From Anaspis maculata (Eukaryota > Arthropoda > Insecta > Coleoptera > Scraptiidae): a stretch of 64,000 nucleotides of DNA. Position 1 is the first letter of the stretch. The number at the start of each line of letters is the position of its first letter. The notes beneath the pieces were generated by a model. That model made no database searches. It was not told where the DNA came from and saw only the letters and a list, made by a program, of their open reading frames with translations. Shown one piece after another: positions 48,109 to 58,289 of this stretch. The translations under genes and the position numbers were made by a program. Location of the stretch: NCBI GenBank assembly GCA_949128115.1, contig OX421963.1, forward strand, positions 37,059,979-37,123,978. Reading direction: 5' to 3'.

Positions 48109-48440
48109 TATTAATTTGTCAACAGAAAAAAGTCTATTATCATCAGCTAGCTAGAGGTCGGAGTCCTCTGCAAGATACCTTCACAAGGCTTCAGTTGAAA
48201 GTATATTACAGATAGATACGCAGATAATTGGACCCCCTACCTAATGATGAAATCTCATGTACAAGGAATATTAGTGCGATATTGCAGAAATTTAATAAAC
48301 GGTCATCGACAATTACCTACATCCAGAAGCGAAGCACCAAAATAGGCGCTTCCCATGCAAGCATAATCAATAATGCGAACTTGCTAATCACTCAATCGAT
48401 ATTTTAGTGTAAAGTAAATATTGATGCCAATAAGTGTATT

Positions 48441-48675
48441 AAGGCCGCTTTACACAGTCATAATTCTGTTACGAGATTTGTAAACAAAGCGTTATCAACA
48501 TTTTGTGATCAAATACCCTGGCGATGTAGGGCCAGCTTGATCTGCATTCCATCACAAACAAAACTTGTATTACATTCTATGGCAAGACGTCATTCTGCTA
48601 TGTTGAAAGGTTACGTTACATAGAGCTGTAACAAGTTTTGTTTATAAATCTCGTAACAGAATTATAACCGTCTAA
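48441..48675. repeat. Palindromic MITE, right end obscured
   Basis: TCATAATTCTGTTACGAGAT (48458-48477) pairs with the block ATCTCGTAACAGAATTATAA (48648-48667), and flanking bases extend the match to about 40 bp. The right end runs directly into the THAP element at 48676, so that element seems to have inserted at or near this MITE's edge. Confidence 0.7.
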
Positions 48676-49611
48676 CCTCGGGTTCCACCAAACTTTTATC
48701 AGCGTGATAACTTTATCACTCTGATAGTAACTAAGCAACTGGCCATCCTATAGGCGAAATTCAGTGCCATTTCTGCGCTGGCGCAACCATGCTAGGGGAT
48801 TTGAGAATAGTGCCGTATGCTAACACATGTAAAAAGCGTAATTTCAACATTGTCTATTATTGAAACGGCTGAAAATGAAACTTTCAAATAAGCTATGGAA
48901 AAAAGAGTGTTTCTTGATCTTTCATTGTGTTCAAAACCAGCATTGATGGATCAGTTCTAGATACACAATGAGCGAAAATATGGTAACGTGTTTATCAGTT
49001 GGTGTGTTTTTGAAAATACCGCCCTACTTCTGGTATTCTTCTCTGCCTTACGGTTGCCGTCCTGTCTGTCAGTGGCAAGAAACTGCATGTAAACAAATGG
49101 TAACTAAAATTGTATCGGGTTATATGTATAATATATCAGAGGTTTTGTGTTTTCTGTTTTTTTTTTTCAAAAATGACAGGCAGTTTGTTGAGTGCCTGGC
49201 TGCAAAAACCGTACGAAAAGAACATTACAGTTCCATTTCCTGTGTGTTCCTAAAAAACATCACCTTCTAGGCAACCAGTTATACACTGAAAACGGCTTTT
49301 TCGTTCTTTTCGGAACACTACGCGCGGAATTCATTTTTTCGACAGCAATGCACATGGACAACATCATTTCACATAATCTAGCATGGAAGTCAAGAGTTTC
49401 TTGTCATCTATTTTCCTTTGTTAAATCGATGGCTGAAAATCTGCAGGTTTTGACTTTTCCTAGCTCGCGCAGACGCATGAGTTCCATCCCCTAGCTTTGC
49501 GAACCTACAGCGCAACTCGTGCCGCTGAATATCGCATATTGGCTGGTGCATAGCAACTATCAGCGTGATAGATTTAATCTGCTCTTAAAATTTTGGTGGA
49601 ACCCGAGGTAA
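48673..49611 (+). mobile_element. THAP-bearing DNA transposon, 933 bp, TAA duplication
   Basis: The element is 48676-49608. The ends are CCTCGGGTTCCACCAAA and TTTGGTGGAACCCGAGG, with subterminal TATCAGCGTGATA-type inverted repeats within 70 bp of each end. TAA flanks both sides (48673-48675 and 49609-49611). A 3-bp TAA duplication suits IS5/PIF-Harbinger-type transposases better than P elements (8 bp). Its ends are shared with the 145-bp MITE at 3809-3953. It encodes only a broken THAP domain, so it is itself deleted. Confidence 0.82.
49183..49494 (+). pseudogene. THAP zinc-finger fragment of a transposase, with a stop
   Basis: In the frame beginning near 49180 the sequence reads VC, a TGA stop, then VPGCKNRTKRTLQFHFLCVP. 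THAP domains start C-x(2-4)-C ... with a GCKNR-like block and FH.FP, and bind DNA at transposon ends. Here the first Cys, the second Cys with GCKNR, and Phe-His are all present. The TGA lies between the two Cys. Downstream residues to 49494 do not show the rest of the C2CH module (no W, no C-x2-H), and no DDE catalytic domain is present. The gene is therefore both interrupted and internally deleted. Confidence 0.7.
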
Positions 49612-50783
49612 TACGGTCATAAGTTTCACTATACCACGACGTTTCCAAAACCAGTTATGTTCATCCCATCCTATACCTTTCTAAGGGTAGATTTTTTGTG
49701 TCCGGTGCCAGACTCATGCAAGGTGTCAGAATCAGAAACGAACAAATGCAGAACGTCTGGGTAAAAATTCATTCCAAAGTCATTAATTGAACTGCAGATC
49801 CACACATCCACGCAGGTGTAGGTAGGTACGCCTATATCACGTAGGCAGTTAATCTAACGCCCTTCTCTGTTCCTCTCGCGCTCTCACAACAGGAGGCGTA
49901 ATTTGCAAGCTCAAATAGTTTAATCTTAGTCCTTGACTCGTCGTTTGTAATGCACCTACCTATTCATTTTTTTCAACGATCCTTTAATCTTTCAATTTAG
50001 CCGCTTTTGCCACTTTTGACGCATAATGGAATGCGCAAAAATTTCATTCCAACAAAGAGAATTTCACGTTAGGCCTGCCTCTAGGAGTGTTCCTGTTTGG
50101 ACGTAAGTGGGCATTTTAGAATGTGATTTGCACCGCTTTTCTAGTGTAAAACTCACGAACATTGTGCATTCTTCAATTACTTCCAGAGTTTTGTTTCAGA
50201 CAAGTTTCAATTCAATGAACACTTTGTCTTTTTATAACGTGTGAGCGCTCCGATGACTGTTTCGGCTTCTGTATAAGTTGCCTGCTTTAAACAAAAGAAC
50301 CTTTTTACACGAGGCCTATTTCAGTTTATCGGCATATTTTTTGCGCAGCGCGAAGTACCAAAATGTGCATTGCGAAGATTAGTTCAGGCAATGGGTAAGT
50401 TCTACTTTGCAAAAGGTCGCGGAGAGTCGAAAATTTTCCGTCTGGTACAGTTTTGTGCCCTGATTAACATACTGAGTTTTCGAATTCGGCAAGCCGCCGC
50501 TCGGTCCTCCACATCGAAAAGTTGGTGCCGAAGGACCCAAAAAGAACCACTTTTCACCAATCTACTGTGCACCGCCGTCTGACTTACCGCAATGGAACCA
50601 TATGACTGTAGTGAAGCCCTTGATAGCATTTACTGCCACGCCAGTGCTATTCTTCACGGTTGAAACGAAATAATTCCTTTGGCAAACGTCTAGTTTTTCT
50701 TGATTTTGAAAAGATTTTTTCTCATGCGGCAGTATTACAAACTGACCTAACTCAGATTGATTTCGATCAGCTTCTTTCTTCTT
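49612..50783. other. No recognised gene
   Basis: A 70-codon frame at 50370-50582 (+) starts MGKFYFAKGRGESKIFRLVQ after an alternative Met. A weak likeness to glutathione S-transferase N-termini was considered and not accepted. No repeats found. Confidence 0.4.
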
Positions 50784-51077
50784 GAGCTCTTCCTGGTCTC
50801 ATAGTTTCTTTAACTGCATTTGTTGACAAGGTATATTGCAAGAAGTGCAAAATTGTCAACACGAAATTCAACAGTCATTTAATCATTATTGCCATCGATC
50901 AGGAATGCTCAGGAAAGGTTTCGAAGACGGTAGGAAAGAGCGTCAGCATCAACGATGCATGCGATTGTCAAAAAAACGCTACATTCCCCGCATCCGAGGC
51001 TTGCCTCACTGGATCTTTAGAGTCTAGGCCTTTTGACCTAGCTGGCAAAGCAAAAAGTTCATGTTCCATATAGGAGT
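50784..51077 (+). other. Open frame with a Cys pattern, unknown
   Basis: From just after a TGA (about 50783) to a TAG at about 51077 the frame reads KVYCKKCKIVNTKFNSHLII, AIDQECSGKV and INDACDCQKN. C-x2-C, then a lone C, then C-x-C could be a metal-binding module, and Pro/Ala codons look natural. There is no ATG near the start, so it is at best an exon or a degraded gene. Its end overlaps, on the opposite strand, the retroelement fragment that starts at 51024. Confidence 0.3.
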
Positions 51078-51329
51078 CACCCCTCTCCCCAAGACAGCCG
51101 GCACGAAGTATGTCTGAATCGTTTGGGTCAAAGGCAGATATTCTTGGTCGCAGCCCTCAACTACTCTCTGCAAGTAAGCCCATTCGTTTTGGAGTGACTT
51201 TGTGAAGTCGGTATATGCGGCTTGCGGGCTTCTCTCACCGGCCCTTGCTAATTCCATCACGCATTCTATCCATCCATTCATTTTCTCTCTCACGAATTCT
51301 TTCTCATCATCTGATTCGTTCCCAACCAT
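51024..51329 (-). pseudogene. Retroelement polyprotein region downstream of reverse transcriptase
   Basis: The 101-codon minus frame contains MNGWIECVMELARAGERSPQ, AAYTDFTKSLQNEWAYLQRV and PLTQTIQTYFVPAVLGR. The pattern A-Y-x-x-F...EW.Y..R........PL...I...F(I/V)PA..GR is one I know from the post-reverse-transcriptase region of the same retroelement type whose tail occurs at 3.5 and 32.8 kb. After LGRG the similarity ends. The adjoining minus-strand frame at 51435-51632 has C-x2-C clusters that might be related. No reverse-transcriptase catalytic motifs are nearby, so this is a relic. Confidence 0.5.
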
Positions 51330-51813
51330 TCCTCCTAAAGGTTTTAAAGGTTTGTTTTCCTCCTTATCGGCACTTCTTGTGCCATAGGAGTTTACTGCAT
51401 TTTATTGAGTGAAGTACAATTTGAAAAATTCTGTTTAAACAGCACAACACCCAGACCTCCTGCCCGGGCAAATAAAAACCGTGCCCACCTGACCCACATT
51501 ACTCTCGCATTTCAAAATGCTACTGGTCAGCATACTCCATGTACTGCACCTTTTATGCCAGCCTTCGTTCCCGCACAATGCACATAACTGATCTCCACCA
51601 CACTGTAATTCAACTTCTCCACCTGTCACCAATCAGTGGCGTACCTAGCGTGTTTGACACCCGGGGCGGACTATCTTGTGGCACCCGGCCCCCTTCCCCC
51701 AAACCTACCTAGAGAATGAGCTGGAGACTGCGTAGTGCTAGTGACACCCACTGTGCCGAATTAGACAATTGTGCGCCCTTAGATTTTTAAGATCGAACAA
51801 TCGCGCCCAATAG

Positions 51814-52350
51814 GGTCCTTGCACTTTTTTTTTATTGCCTTCGATGATGCTTTGGTAGCCAAATAGCACCACAGACTTGACGGTTTTTCAAAAATCTCAA
51901 TATATTATTTTATTTTGTAAATTTAAATCACAAAAACTGTTAGGCATGCAACTTCCATGCACCGATGTATCAGCTGCGGGATGACCTGATCGTGCCCTGG
52001 GCTGGGGCTACTTGATTCTACACTAACAGATTGCGACTACGAATTTTAAATGTTTGACGTTTGACATAATCTCATTGTCACCGTCTCAGACGTCTGTGAG
52101 GCTGACGCTCAATGCAGGTTGTAAAGCGCGCAGCACGAGCTTAGGGATGGCCCTGACACGTGAGCAAGGGCGACAGCGCTGTTTGCGGCTTCAAGATTGA
52201 AATAGGTCTGTGAAATAGTGAAGATTTGAGTTTTCGCGGGGTTTCAGGGAGCAGGGCTGCAACCTCGCAAAAAAAAAAACTTGCAAACGGAAAATAGAGC
52301 TCTCGGGTTGACGTCATCGTGGTCATACAAGGTCATTGTAGAAGCGACCG
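51814..52350. mobile_element. Shortened relative of the 3.9-kb AATAGGGTCC element
   Basis: This begins AATAGGGTCCTTGCA and follows the left 370 bp of 18278-22133 (ATGATGCTTTGGTAGCCAAA, TGCAACTTCCATGCACC, GTCTGTGAGG). It then passes via GATTGAAATAGGTCTGTG into the right-hand block (GCGGGGTTTCAGGG, GTCATTGTAGAAGCGACCGC). Similarity stops at CGCGTTT, where the mariner remnant begins, so the right terminal repeat is missing. Confidence 0.85.
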
Positions 52351-52355
52351 CGTTT

Positions 52356-53103
52356 GGGTGGTGATTCATTTGAAGGTTCAAAAATTTTAAAAATAAAAAT
52401 AAAACATTTCATCGGGTAATCTTCAATATTTAAGAAAATAACTGTTCTTGGCATTCATCTTTTGGAGATTATTTTTGTCAAATGTTGGCCGTAACTGCGG
52501 CTCACATGGTCTCTTCTGAAGTTCCAATTTTCAATGACACGTTGGAGCATTTCGAGTGAGTATTTGGCGAATGACGCGAGTAATGTTGGCTTCCAATTCC
52601 TCAATTGTAGCTGGCTTATCCACATAGACTTTGGACTTTACGTAGCCACAAAGGAAGAAGTCTAGATGTGTCATTTCTGAAGAAATATAGATCGATGGTT
52701 CCACAAGCCCATAAACCACACCAAACCGTTGCTTTGTCTGGATGTAATGGCAGGTCTTGAACCTCTTTGGGTTGCTCGTTAGCCGAAACACGACAATTTG
52801 TTAACGTAGCCATCAAACCAGAAATAGGCCTCATCGCTGAACAAAATATTGGCCGAAAAAAGTGGATTTTCTTCAAGCTTTTCAAGAGCCCAAAGACTCA
52901 AACGGTGACGATTTGGAAGATCGGTCGGCTTCAGTTTTTGCACATAATAAGTTGCCAAAGAATACCTAACAACAATACCAAAACAGTTTGGCAGTCTGAC
53001 AGTTTGATCGGTCATAAAAAGCCCTAGTAAAAATAATAAAAATAATAATAATAATAATAATAAAAAGCCTACTAGAAAAAGTACCTTCAAATGAATCACC
53101 CTT
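52356..53103 (-). mobile_element. Mariner-type element remnant
   Basis: The inverted ends are GGTGATTCATTTGAAGGT at 52360-52377 and ACCTTCAAATGAATCACC to 53100, followed by CTT. The left end has a small TG insertion relative to the right. An (AAT)n tract lies at 53034-53064. At about 0.75 kb it retains only part of the usual 1.2-1.3 kb. Confidence 0.85.
52531..53020 (-). pseudogene. Mariner-like transposase fragments
   Basis: Read on the minus strand in order: LPNRHRLSLWALEKLEENPL and ILFSDEAYFWFDGYVNK (about 52940-52790; FSDEA carries the second catalytic Asp), then LPLHPDKATVWCGLWACGTI and YFFRND (about 52770-52670, another frame), then THLDFFLCGYVKSKVYVDKP and ATIEELEANI (about 52670-52560, a third frame). 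These match the mariner-type order FSDEAHF..NGYVNKQN, PLHP.KVTVWCGF, and DFFLWGY.KSKVY..KP. The first catalytic Asp region and N-terminal helix-turn-helix are absent, and at least two frameshifts are present. Confidence 0.92.
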
Positions 53104-55138
53104 TACAAAGGAAATATTTTTGTTCCTAGCACCTACTTAGTTCATTCCAATAAAAGTTGTTTATGTTATCGAAGCCGCTCCCAACAAAAAAAGTCGTGAA
53201 ATGAAGAAGCTCTTGAACCTTTTTGGGTTGTTCAACAAGCGACAAAAAGCCATCATGTTACTTGCCCCAATCGATATCCCAGAGAAAGTGATTTTTCAAG
53301 TCGTCACCGCCATCTTCAAAGAAAAGCTCGAGAGTTGAGAAAATTACAGAGAGAGGTCAAAAACAAGCGTGTTCCTAACTTGTTTAGTATACATATATAT
53401 TTCAAGTTCACTGGTCCATACCCATGAGAAACTGCGCTAGTGAGACTCACTCCCGGATGACATAGATTCTCTTCTTACTTTTTGATCGCGCTGGATTGTC
53501 GCGCTGCATTTTGTGCACATATATCAGAGAAGTAATCTGCGATTCCTTGTGTCGTCGGTCCAGTAGCTCTGGGCTCTGGGGTTCAGTAGTAATAGAAGTA
53601 TCAAATATCGATCGCCGAACGGCTTGAATGGGAAAATTGCAGGTACAGAAATATTTTGATTTGGTGTGTTTTTATTGTGCACATCTCTCCTTCTATTTAT
53701 GGAAGTGAGCCACTTCGCCGCATTACCGAATGGCCAGATAAATAAACGATGATTGACGCAAGTGACTCTTCGCCATTCTCGTCACGTACAATGCAAGCGC
53801 GAGGTATTCAATAATAAAACCTACCTCCAGCACCTCTTGCTTCACACCGATAATCCCCCCATCTCTCTCTCTTAACGATAACGTGCTGGAACACTTCCTG
53901 CAATCTCTAACCGGAAGCTTTCAATATGTTCGCCCTCCAAACACCTGTCCATATCTTCCGCCGACGTTCCCATTCCGAACCGGCTCTGCACCCCTGCTGC
54001 CAGCGACTCACCTACCTTCACCTATATCCTGATCCTTACAGCAGGCCTATTTCGGTCGAATATTCTTCGTTCGCACACGGCAGGTTAAACCACCCATCCA
54101 CCTGAATTTAGCACACTCGAAACACCGGAGTGTAAATTACATCAGCAGCTTTGAATGTCAAGGAATTTAATGGATGCGGTTGTGGACAATGGCAGTGGTG
54201 TAGCGGCATAGCTTTAAGGGAAGGCCAAAGAACAAATCAAAAGAAATACGTTACCTTTTTGTACAGTGCTATGCTGGCCTTTAATGAGAATTTTAAAGCA
54301 ATATGATAGTCTGTCCCGCATGCATCACCGACAGGTCGATTAGCAAGTGAACCAGATCAACAATAAGTTTATTAGTTGAAGTGGCCACCTCTAACGGGAA
54401 TATCCAAAGGTGCTCACGAAAACCCTGATTCAATGGAGTCCAGAAACTGGGATTCAAATAATCAGTTGCGTATAGAAACTGTTTCCGAAGGTGAAGATCT
54501 CTAATGGATTCTGAATTTATAGGGAAATTGATGGAGCGAGCTCCATCTGGCACGCAGGCTTCACTTTTGTGCCCATTGCACCACCTCCTCAGACCAGCCA
54601 GACTCACAAAGCAGCAATGTGATGCTTCGACCCATCCAAGCACTGGGGCCGCCAAATGCACGGTTTATCAGATTTCGCCAGACCCCTAACATAGGTGCAC
54701 TGTGAGGTGACTGAATACCGTCGCTGTCTGCGACGGTCTATTCTTGACTAGCTAGACCCCTCACCTACCTTGGGGGTTGTCTTCTACACATTATCGTACT
54801 GCCGGTTGCATGCAGGAGTGACATTCGGATTGGTTTGCCCAAGGCCAACGGAAGGGAATTATCAGCTTGTTCAAAACTAGGTGGAGACCGATCCATCCAA
54901 ATTCTGGCTTCACTTCATGTTGCCGCAGTACAGTTTTATCTGGTGGTGTACCACGAGGTATGTGGTTTTTAGGTGATAATTTCATGCTCAATCCGATCCC
55001 ATGCTAGTGATGGTCTTGCCGACGAACATGCCTAAACAGGCAGAGCTGCTGACTCTTAAGATTTGGAATTGTTGAACCATCACCGTCAATAACAAAAAGC
55101 TAGAAATTGCTAGGTTACCTGATCACACCTCTTTACAG
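53104..55138. other. No recognised gene
   Basis: A 122-codon minus frame at 54293-54661 is open (RKQFLYATDYLNPSFWTPLN) but matches no family known to me, and the region lacks repeats. A GACGGTC short hairpin lies near 54725. Otherwise ordinary spacer. Confidence 0.4.
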
Positions 55139-55328
55139 TTAAGGTGAGTTCTGTCAGCTTATTTAGCCGCAAGTTTTAATTTTAGCCGTGAGCGGTAGGC
55201 GCAGCATCGCTTATTGCGGCTGTTCTGAGGAGGCTATGGTTTATAAGAGCCAATGGGCAATGGGCGTCGCTGTGCTTGCGACTGAAATTAAAACTTGCGG
55301 CTAAATAAGCTGACTGAACGCACCTTTA
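55139..55328. mobile_element. 184-bp MITE with TTA duplication
   Basis: The element is 55142-55325, with 41-bp inverted ends (left AGGTGAGTTCTGTCAGC; right complement AGGTGCGTTCAGTCAGC, then TTATTTAGCCGCAAG in both). TTA at 55139-55141 and 55326-55328 is the target-site duplication, as for PIF/Harbinger elements. Non-coding. Confidence 0.92.
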
Positions 55329-56440
55329 GCGTAACTGCCTATTTGACATGTTCCATATTTCCATATAGTAGAAAAAAGCAAGTTAGGCTGGCTTTATAGT
55401 AAGCTGGTCGAAAACGTCAACACAAATTTGAGATGCGTTGCGAAATGAACTTTCAGTGGGGCTGTAATGTGATGATTGACGGCTCAATACCAAGTCGGGG
55501 CTCAGACCGCCGTGAGTCAGGATCACCACTGCAACGGCTTATAATAATGGGAATGTTGTGGCACAATGACATGTCTAAAGATTCATCAGTTTTCAACATA
55601 CGGGCTAGTGTAAATCCAGCATCATTATCAGTAACCCGCGTTGAAGTTCAAGAATCAAGTTAAATAACAGCCTGTAGAATAATCTATTCTGAATAAATAT
55701 TTTTTGTTCATTTTGAGCCTTATTAGGTGTGCATTCAAGCAATAACTTCCATGTTTCTGTTGAAAACGTGAAAATCATCTCTTGCTTTCACCTCCCCCGC
55801 TCCCTGTAAAATCCACTTCTCTCCACTTCAATATTCTCACGAAGAAATCGTGCGTCCGTGAAGCGAATATCGGCGTTTAAGTAAATAAATTGGAAATGCC
55901 TGCGGAGAACAGATTATGAGCGATTTTCCAGGGGCGCTGGGGCAAGTGTGCCTCAAGCAATATTGTGTTTCCTAAATTAAATTTGCAATCCGTGCAAGAT
56001 ATCTTTCAGTAAGCACCTATATTCGTACTCCTGATGAGGTTACGGTTTTAATGTCGCTCTAGGGGTAAAACTTGCTGATATGTACGATGATAATGATGAT
56101 ATGAATAATTACACAGCTCAACAAAAAAAAATACTTTTTTCTTGTTGCCCTGGATATCTTTGCGGATTTTTATAATTTCGAGTTCACATCAGTTCTCGAG
56201 CATATTCATGGAAGTACTGAATTGGCTCTGGTTTTAGGGATTTTGGCTGATTTTATATTTTGAATAATTAACAGTTTAAATCAGCTCTTCAGAAAACTAA
56301 TTATTATTCAGTGGTTAGTATCTCATTGAAATTCGCTTTCTGCGCCTTGATTTCGCGCAAAGATACATCACGTGACCCCCGCGCCCGCCAAACCTTATAT
56401 CTGGCCAAGCAGTGTTGCCAAACTTGCTACTTAGTAATAA
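55329..56440. other. No recognised gene
   Basis: A 76-codon frame at 55433-55663 (+) has no domain. The rest is AT-rich. Confidence 0.45.
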
Positions 56441-56930
56441 AGGGTTGTCCAATCAGTATGACCATTTTTCGCAAGGCCCATACTCGCTTGTGGATTTTGG
56501 TAGAGGGATGGATCAAAAAGCAAAAGAAAGCCCATTTCGTGCCATTTTTTGACATATTCAACTTTGGAAAATATCATTGGTCAAGTACGCATCGTGAGAT
56601 CTAATGCATCGTTGCATCTTAGAGTGGCAATTCCTCTCCCAAATAGCCAGTATTATTTGGTGTAATTTCGGATTGAATATTATTGGTTTTGAGCTCTAGT
56701 GTGCGGAGGTTGTCAGCTTCCAAGAAACCTCAAAGATCAGACCTCAAGAAATCTGGCAGCGTGAGATCGGGTGATCTCGCCGGCCAACTAATGTCACATT
56801 TTATTCGAGATTAAACCTCCAAGAAATACGTAAACATTTATTGGCACGTAAAATCAAACCTTTCAAATCTCCAAAATATTTTTGAGTCACTCGAAATGAA
56901 TTAGGAAGAGGAATAAGCGAAGTTTATTAC
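56440..56930 (-). pseudogene. Second mariner-like transposase relic
   Basis: On the minus strand near 56800 the frame gives WPARSPDLTLPDFLRSDL before a stop, then LEADNLRTLELKTNNIQSEI in the same phase. The WPARSPDLTPLDF block surrounding the third catalytic Asp is a hallmark of mariner transposases, followed by L..L...I..EI. The Asp of SPDL is kept. An AAAGGGTTGTCCAATCAG-like terminus near 56440 could be one end. Unrelated in sequence to the copy at 52.4-53.1 kb, so a different mariner lineage. Confidence 0.75.
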
Positions 56931-57595
56931 AGGGTAAGCTGAAAGACGAGATATTTTGGAGGCATTTGTATTACATCGCAGCGTGCATTGGAAAAATAGT
57001 TTTTCCCGAAAATTATCATTATGGTAAACAGTGGCATGAAATGAGCATCCTCAATTCATCTTCATCTTCATCTTTAATTCATCTCTCTACCTCAATTTAT
57101 AATCCAGTAATGGTCTCAGTGGGCATACTGACTGGACTAGACTGGAAGATGAAGATAAAAAAAAATGAAACTGCAACAAAATTCGAATTGTAGGAAATTC
57201 TCAAAACTGACAAATAATCTTATAATAATTCAGAAATTTCACAGCAAACATAAGGTAATAATATAAATGGAAAGTATTTTAAATGGAGGGTAATTTGAAA
57301 CTTTGGTCTTACAAAAAAATGCTCTTATGGCTTCAATCATAATTTTCATAGTTTGTAAAAGTACCTAATAATTCGTCTGTTCGTTGAAGCAAAATAGATC
57401 AAAACATAAGGAATATGTGAAAGCATTAAGCATTGTTGTAATATTATTTGTCATGAGTTGTGACAATTCCCCATAAAAGTTAAATTTTACAGCCGTTTCA
57501 CGTGTCTTTACATCAAGTTTATCTCTGCTTTTTAACAATAACAATTTCGAATTGATTACGCCTTTATGTAGCATCTCGTATTATTACTTCTCAGT
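56931..57595. other. No recognised gene
   Basis: AT-rich with short TTCATC repeats near 57058-57075. No motif-bearing frame. Confidence 0.5.
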
Positions 57596-57640
57596 ATACA
57601 GGGTGATTCAAAAGTGTCGGACCACCTTGAAGGTATGTAA
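57596..57640. repeat. Solo transposon-end-like motif
   Basis: ATACAGGGTGATTCAAAAGT and the following GTCGGACCACCTTGAAGG look like one end of a common insect DNA transposon, but no inverted partner is visible nearby. Confidence 0.4.
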
Positions 57641-57760
57641 TATAGAGGTGTAGTAGAGTGCTGGAAAGTTGTAGAAAAAGTTCAATGTCTCTTCATTTTG
57701 AAGTTATGGAAGGACAAAAGTTGGTCCTTCCAACTTAGTAGTAGGTAGTTGACTGTTATG

Positions 57761-58286
57761 GTAAAAACAATAACAGAAAGTACAAAAAATCAACCTCTGA
57801 ATCCCAAATGAATTTCTATTTTGCATACAGGGTGAGTTATGAATCCTGAAAATTATTTTTTCCCTAGAAACCAGAAGCAAAGAAATTCTATTGAAATGTA
57901 TTGGACCGTATTCATATGTCGCTTTTGAGCTAAAAGCGCATTCAGAGGGGTGCTTTTAAGGGCTGCCTATTCATATTTGAATGTTCAAAAATACATATTA
58001 CAATTGAATGGCTATATGTAATTGTAACATGTAATTTTGAACATTCAAATATAAATAAGTAGCTCCTAAAAGCGCTCCTCTGAATGCGCTTTTAGCTTAA
58101 AAGCGAGATATGAATACGGCCCATTGTGTTTTATTGTGTTGTACATAGGTTATGGGACGCTGTGACTGTTTGCATCAGGCACTTTTAGAAAATAATAGTT
58201 TTCAGGATTCATGACTCGCCCTGTATACAAAACATAAATTCATTATGGATTCAGAGGTTGATTTTTTGTGCTCATTGTTTTAAACC
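57761..58286. mobile_element. 0.53-kb palindrome containing a second palindrome
   Basis: Outer arms: AAAAAATCAACCTCTGAATC near 57785 against GATTCAGAGGTTGATTTTTT near 58250. Further in, ATACAGGGTGAGTTATGAAT pairs with ATTCATGACTCGCCCTGTAT (one base difference). The 220-bp element at 57903-58122 occupies the centre. Non-coding. Confidence 0.82.
57900..58125. mobile_element. 220-bp MITE with ATT duplication, nested
   Basis: The element is 57903-58122. Left GGACCGTATTCATATGTCGC, right complement GGGCCGTATTCATATCTCGC, continuing inward to AAAGCGCATTCAGAG. ATT flanks both ends (57900-57902 and 58123-58125). An inner TTTGAATGTTCAAAA hairpin adds further symmetry. Confidence 0.88.
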
Positions 58287-58289
58287 ACT

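Noticed and set aside
48676..49608. Classification as a P element
   Set aside because: THAP alone is not diagnostic and no 8-bp duplication exists at either copy; 3-bp TAA fits another type.
50370..50582. Glutathione S-transferase N-terminus
   Set aside because: The MGKFYFAKGRGE start is vaguely similar, but the residues that should follow (a PIR-type motif) are absent.
52779..53099. Leucine-rich start of the 106-codon minus frame
   Set aside because: The Leu run comes from the (AAT)n tract read backwards; only the later NRHRL...FSDEA part is transposase.
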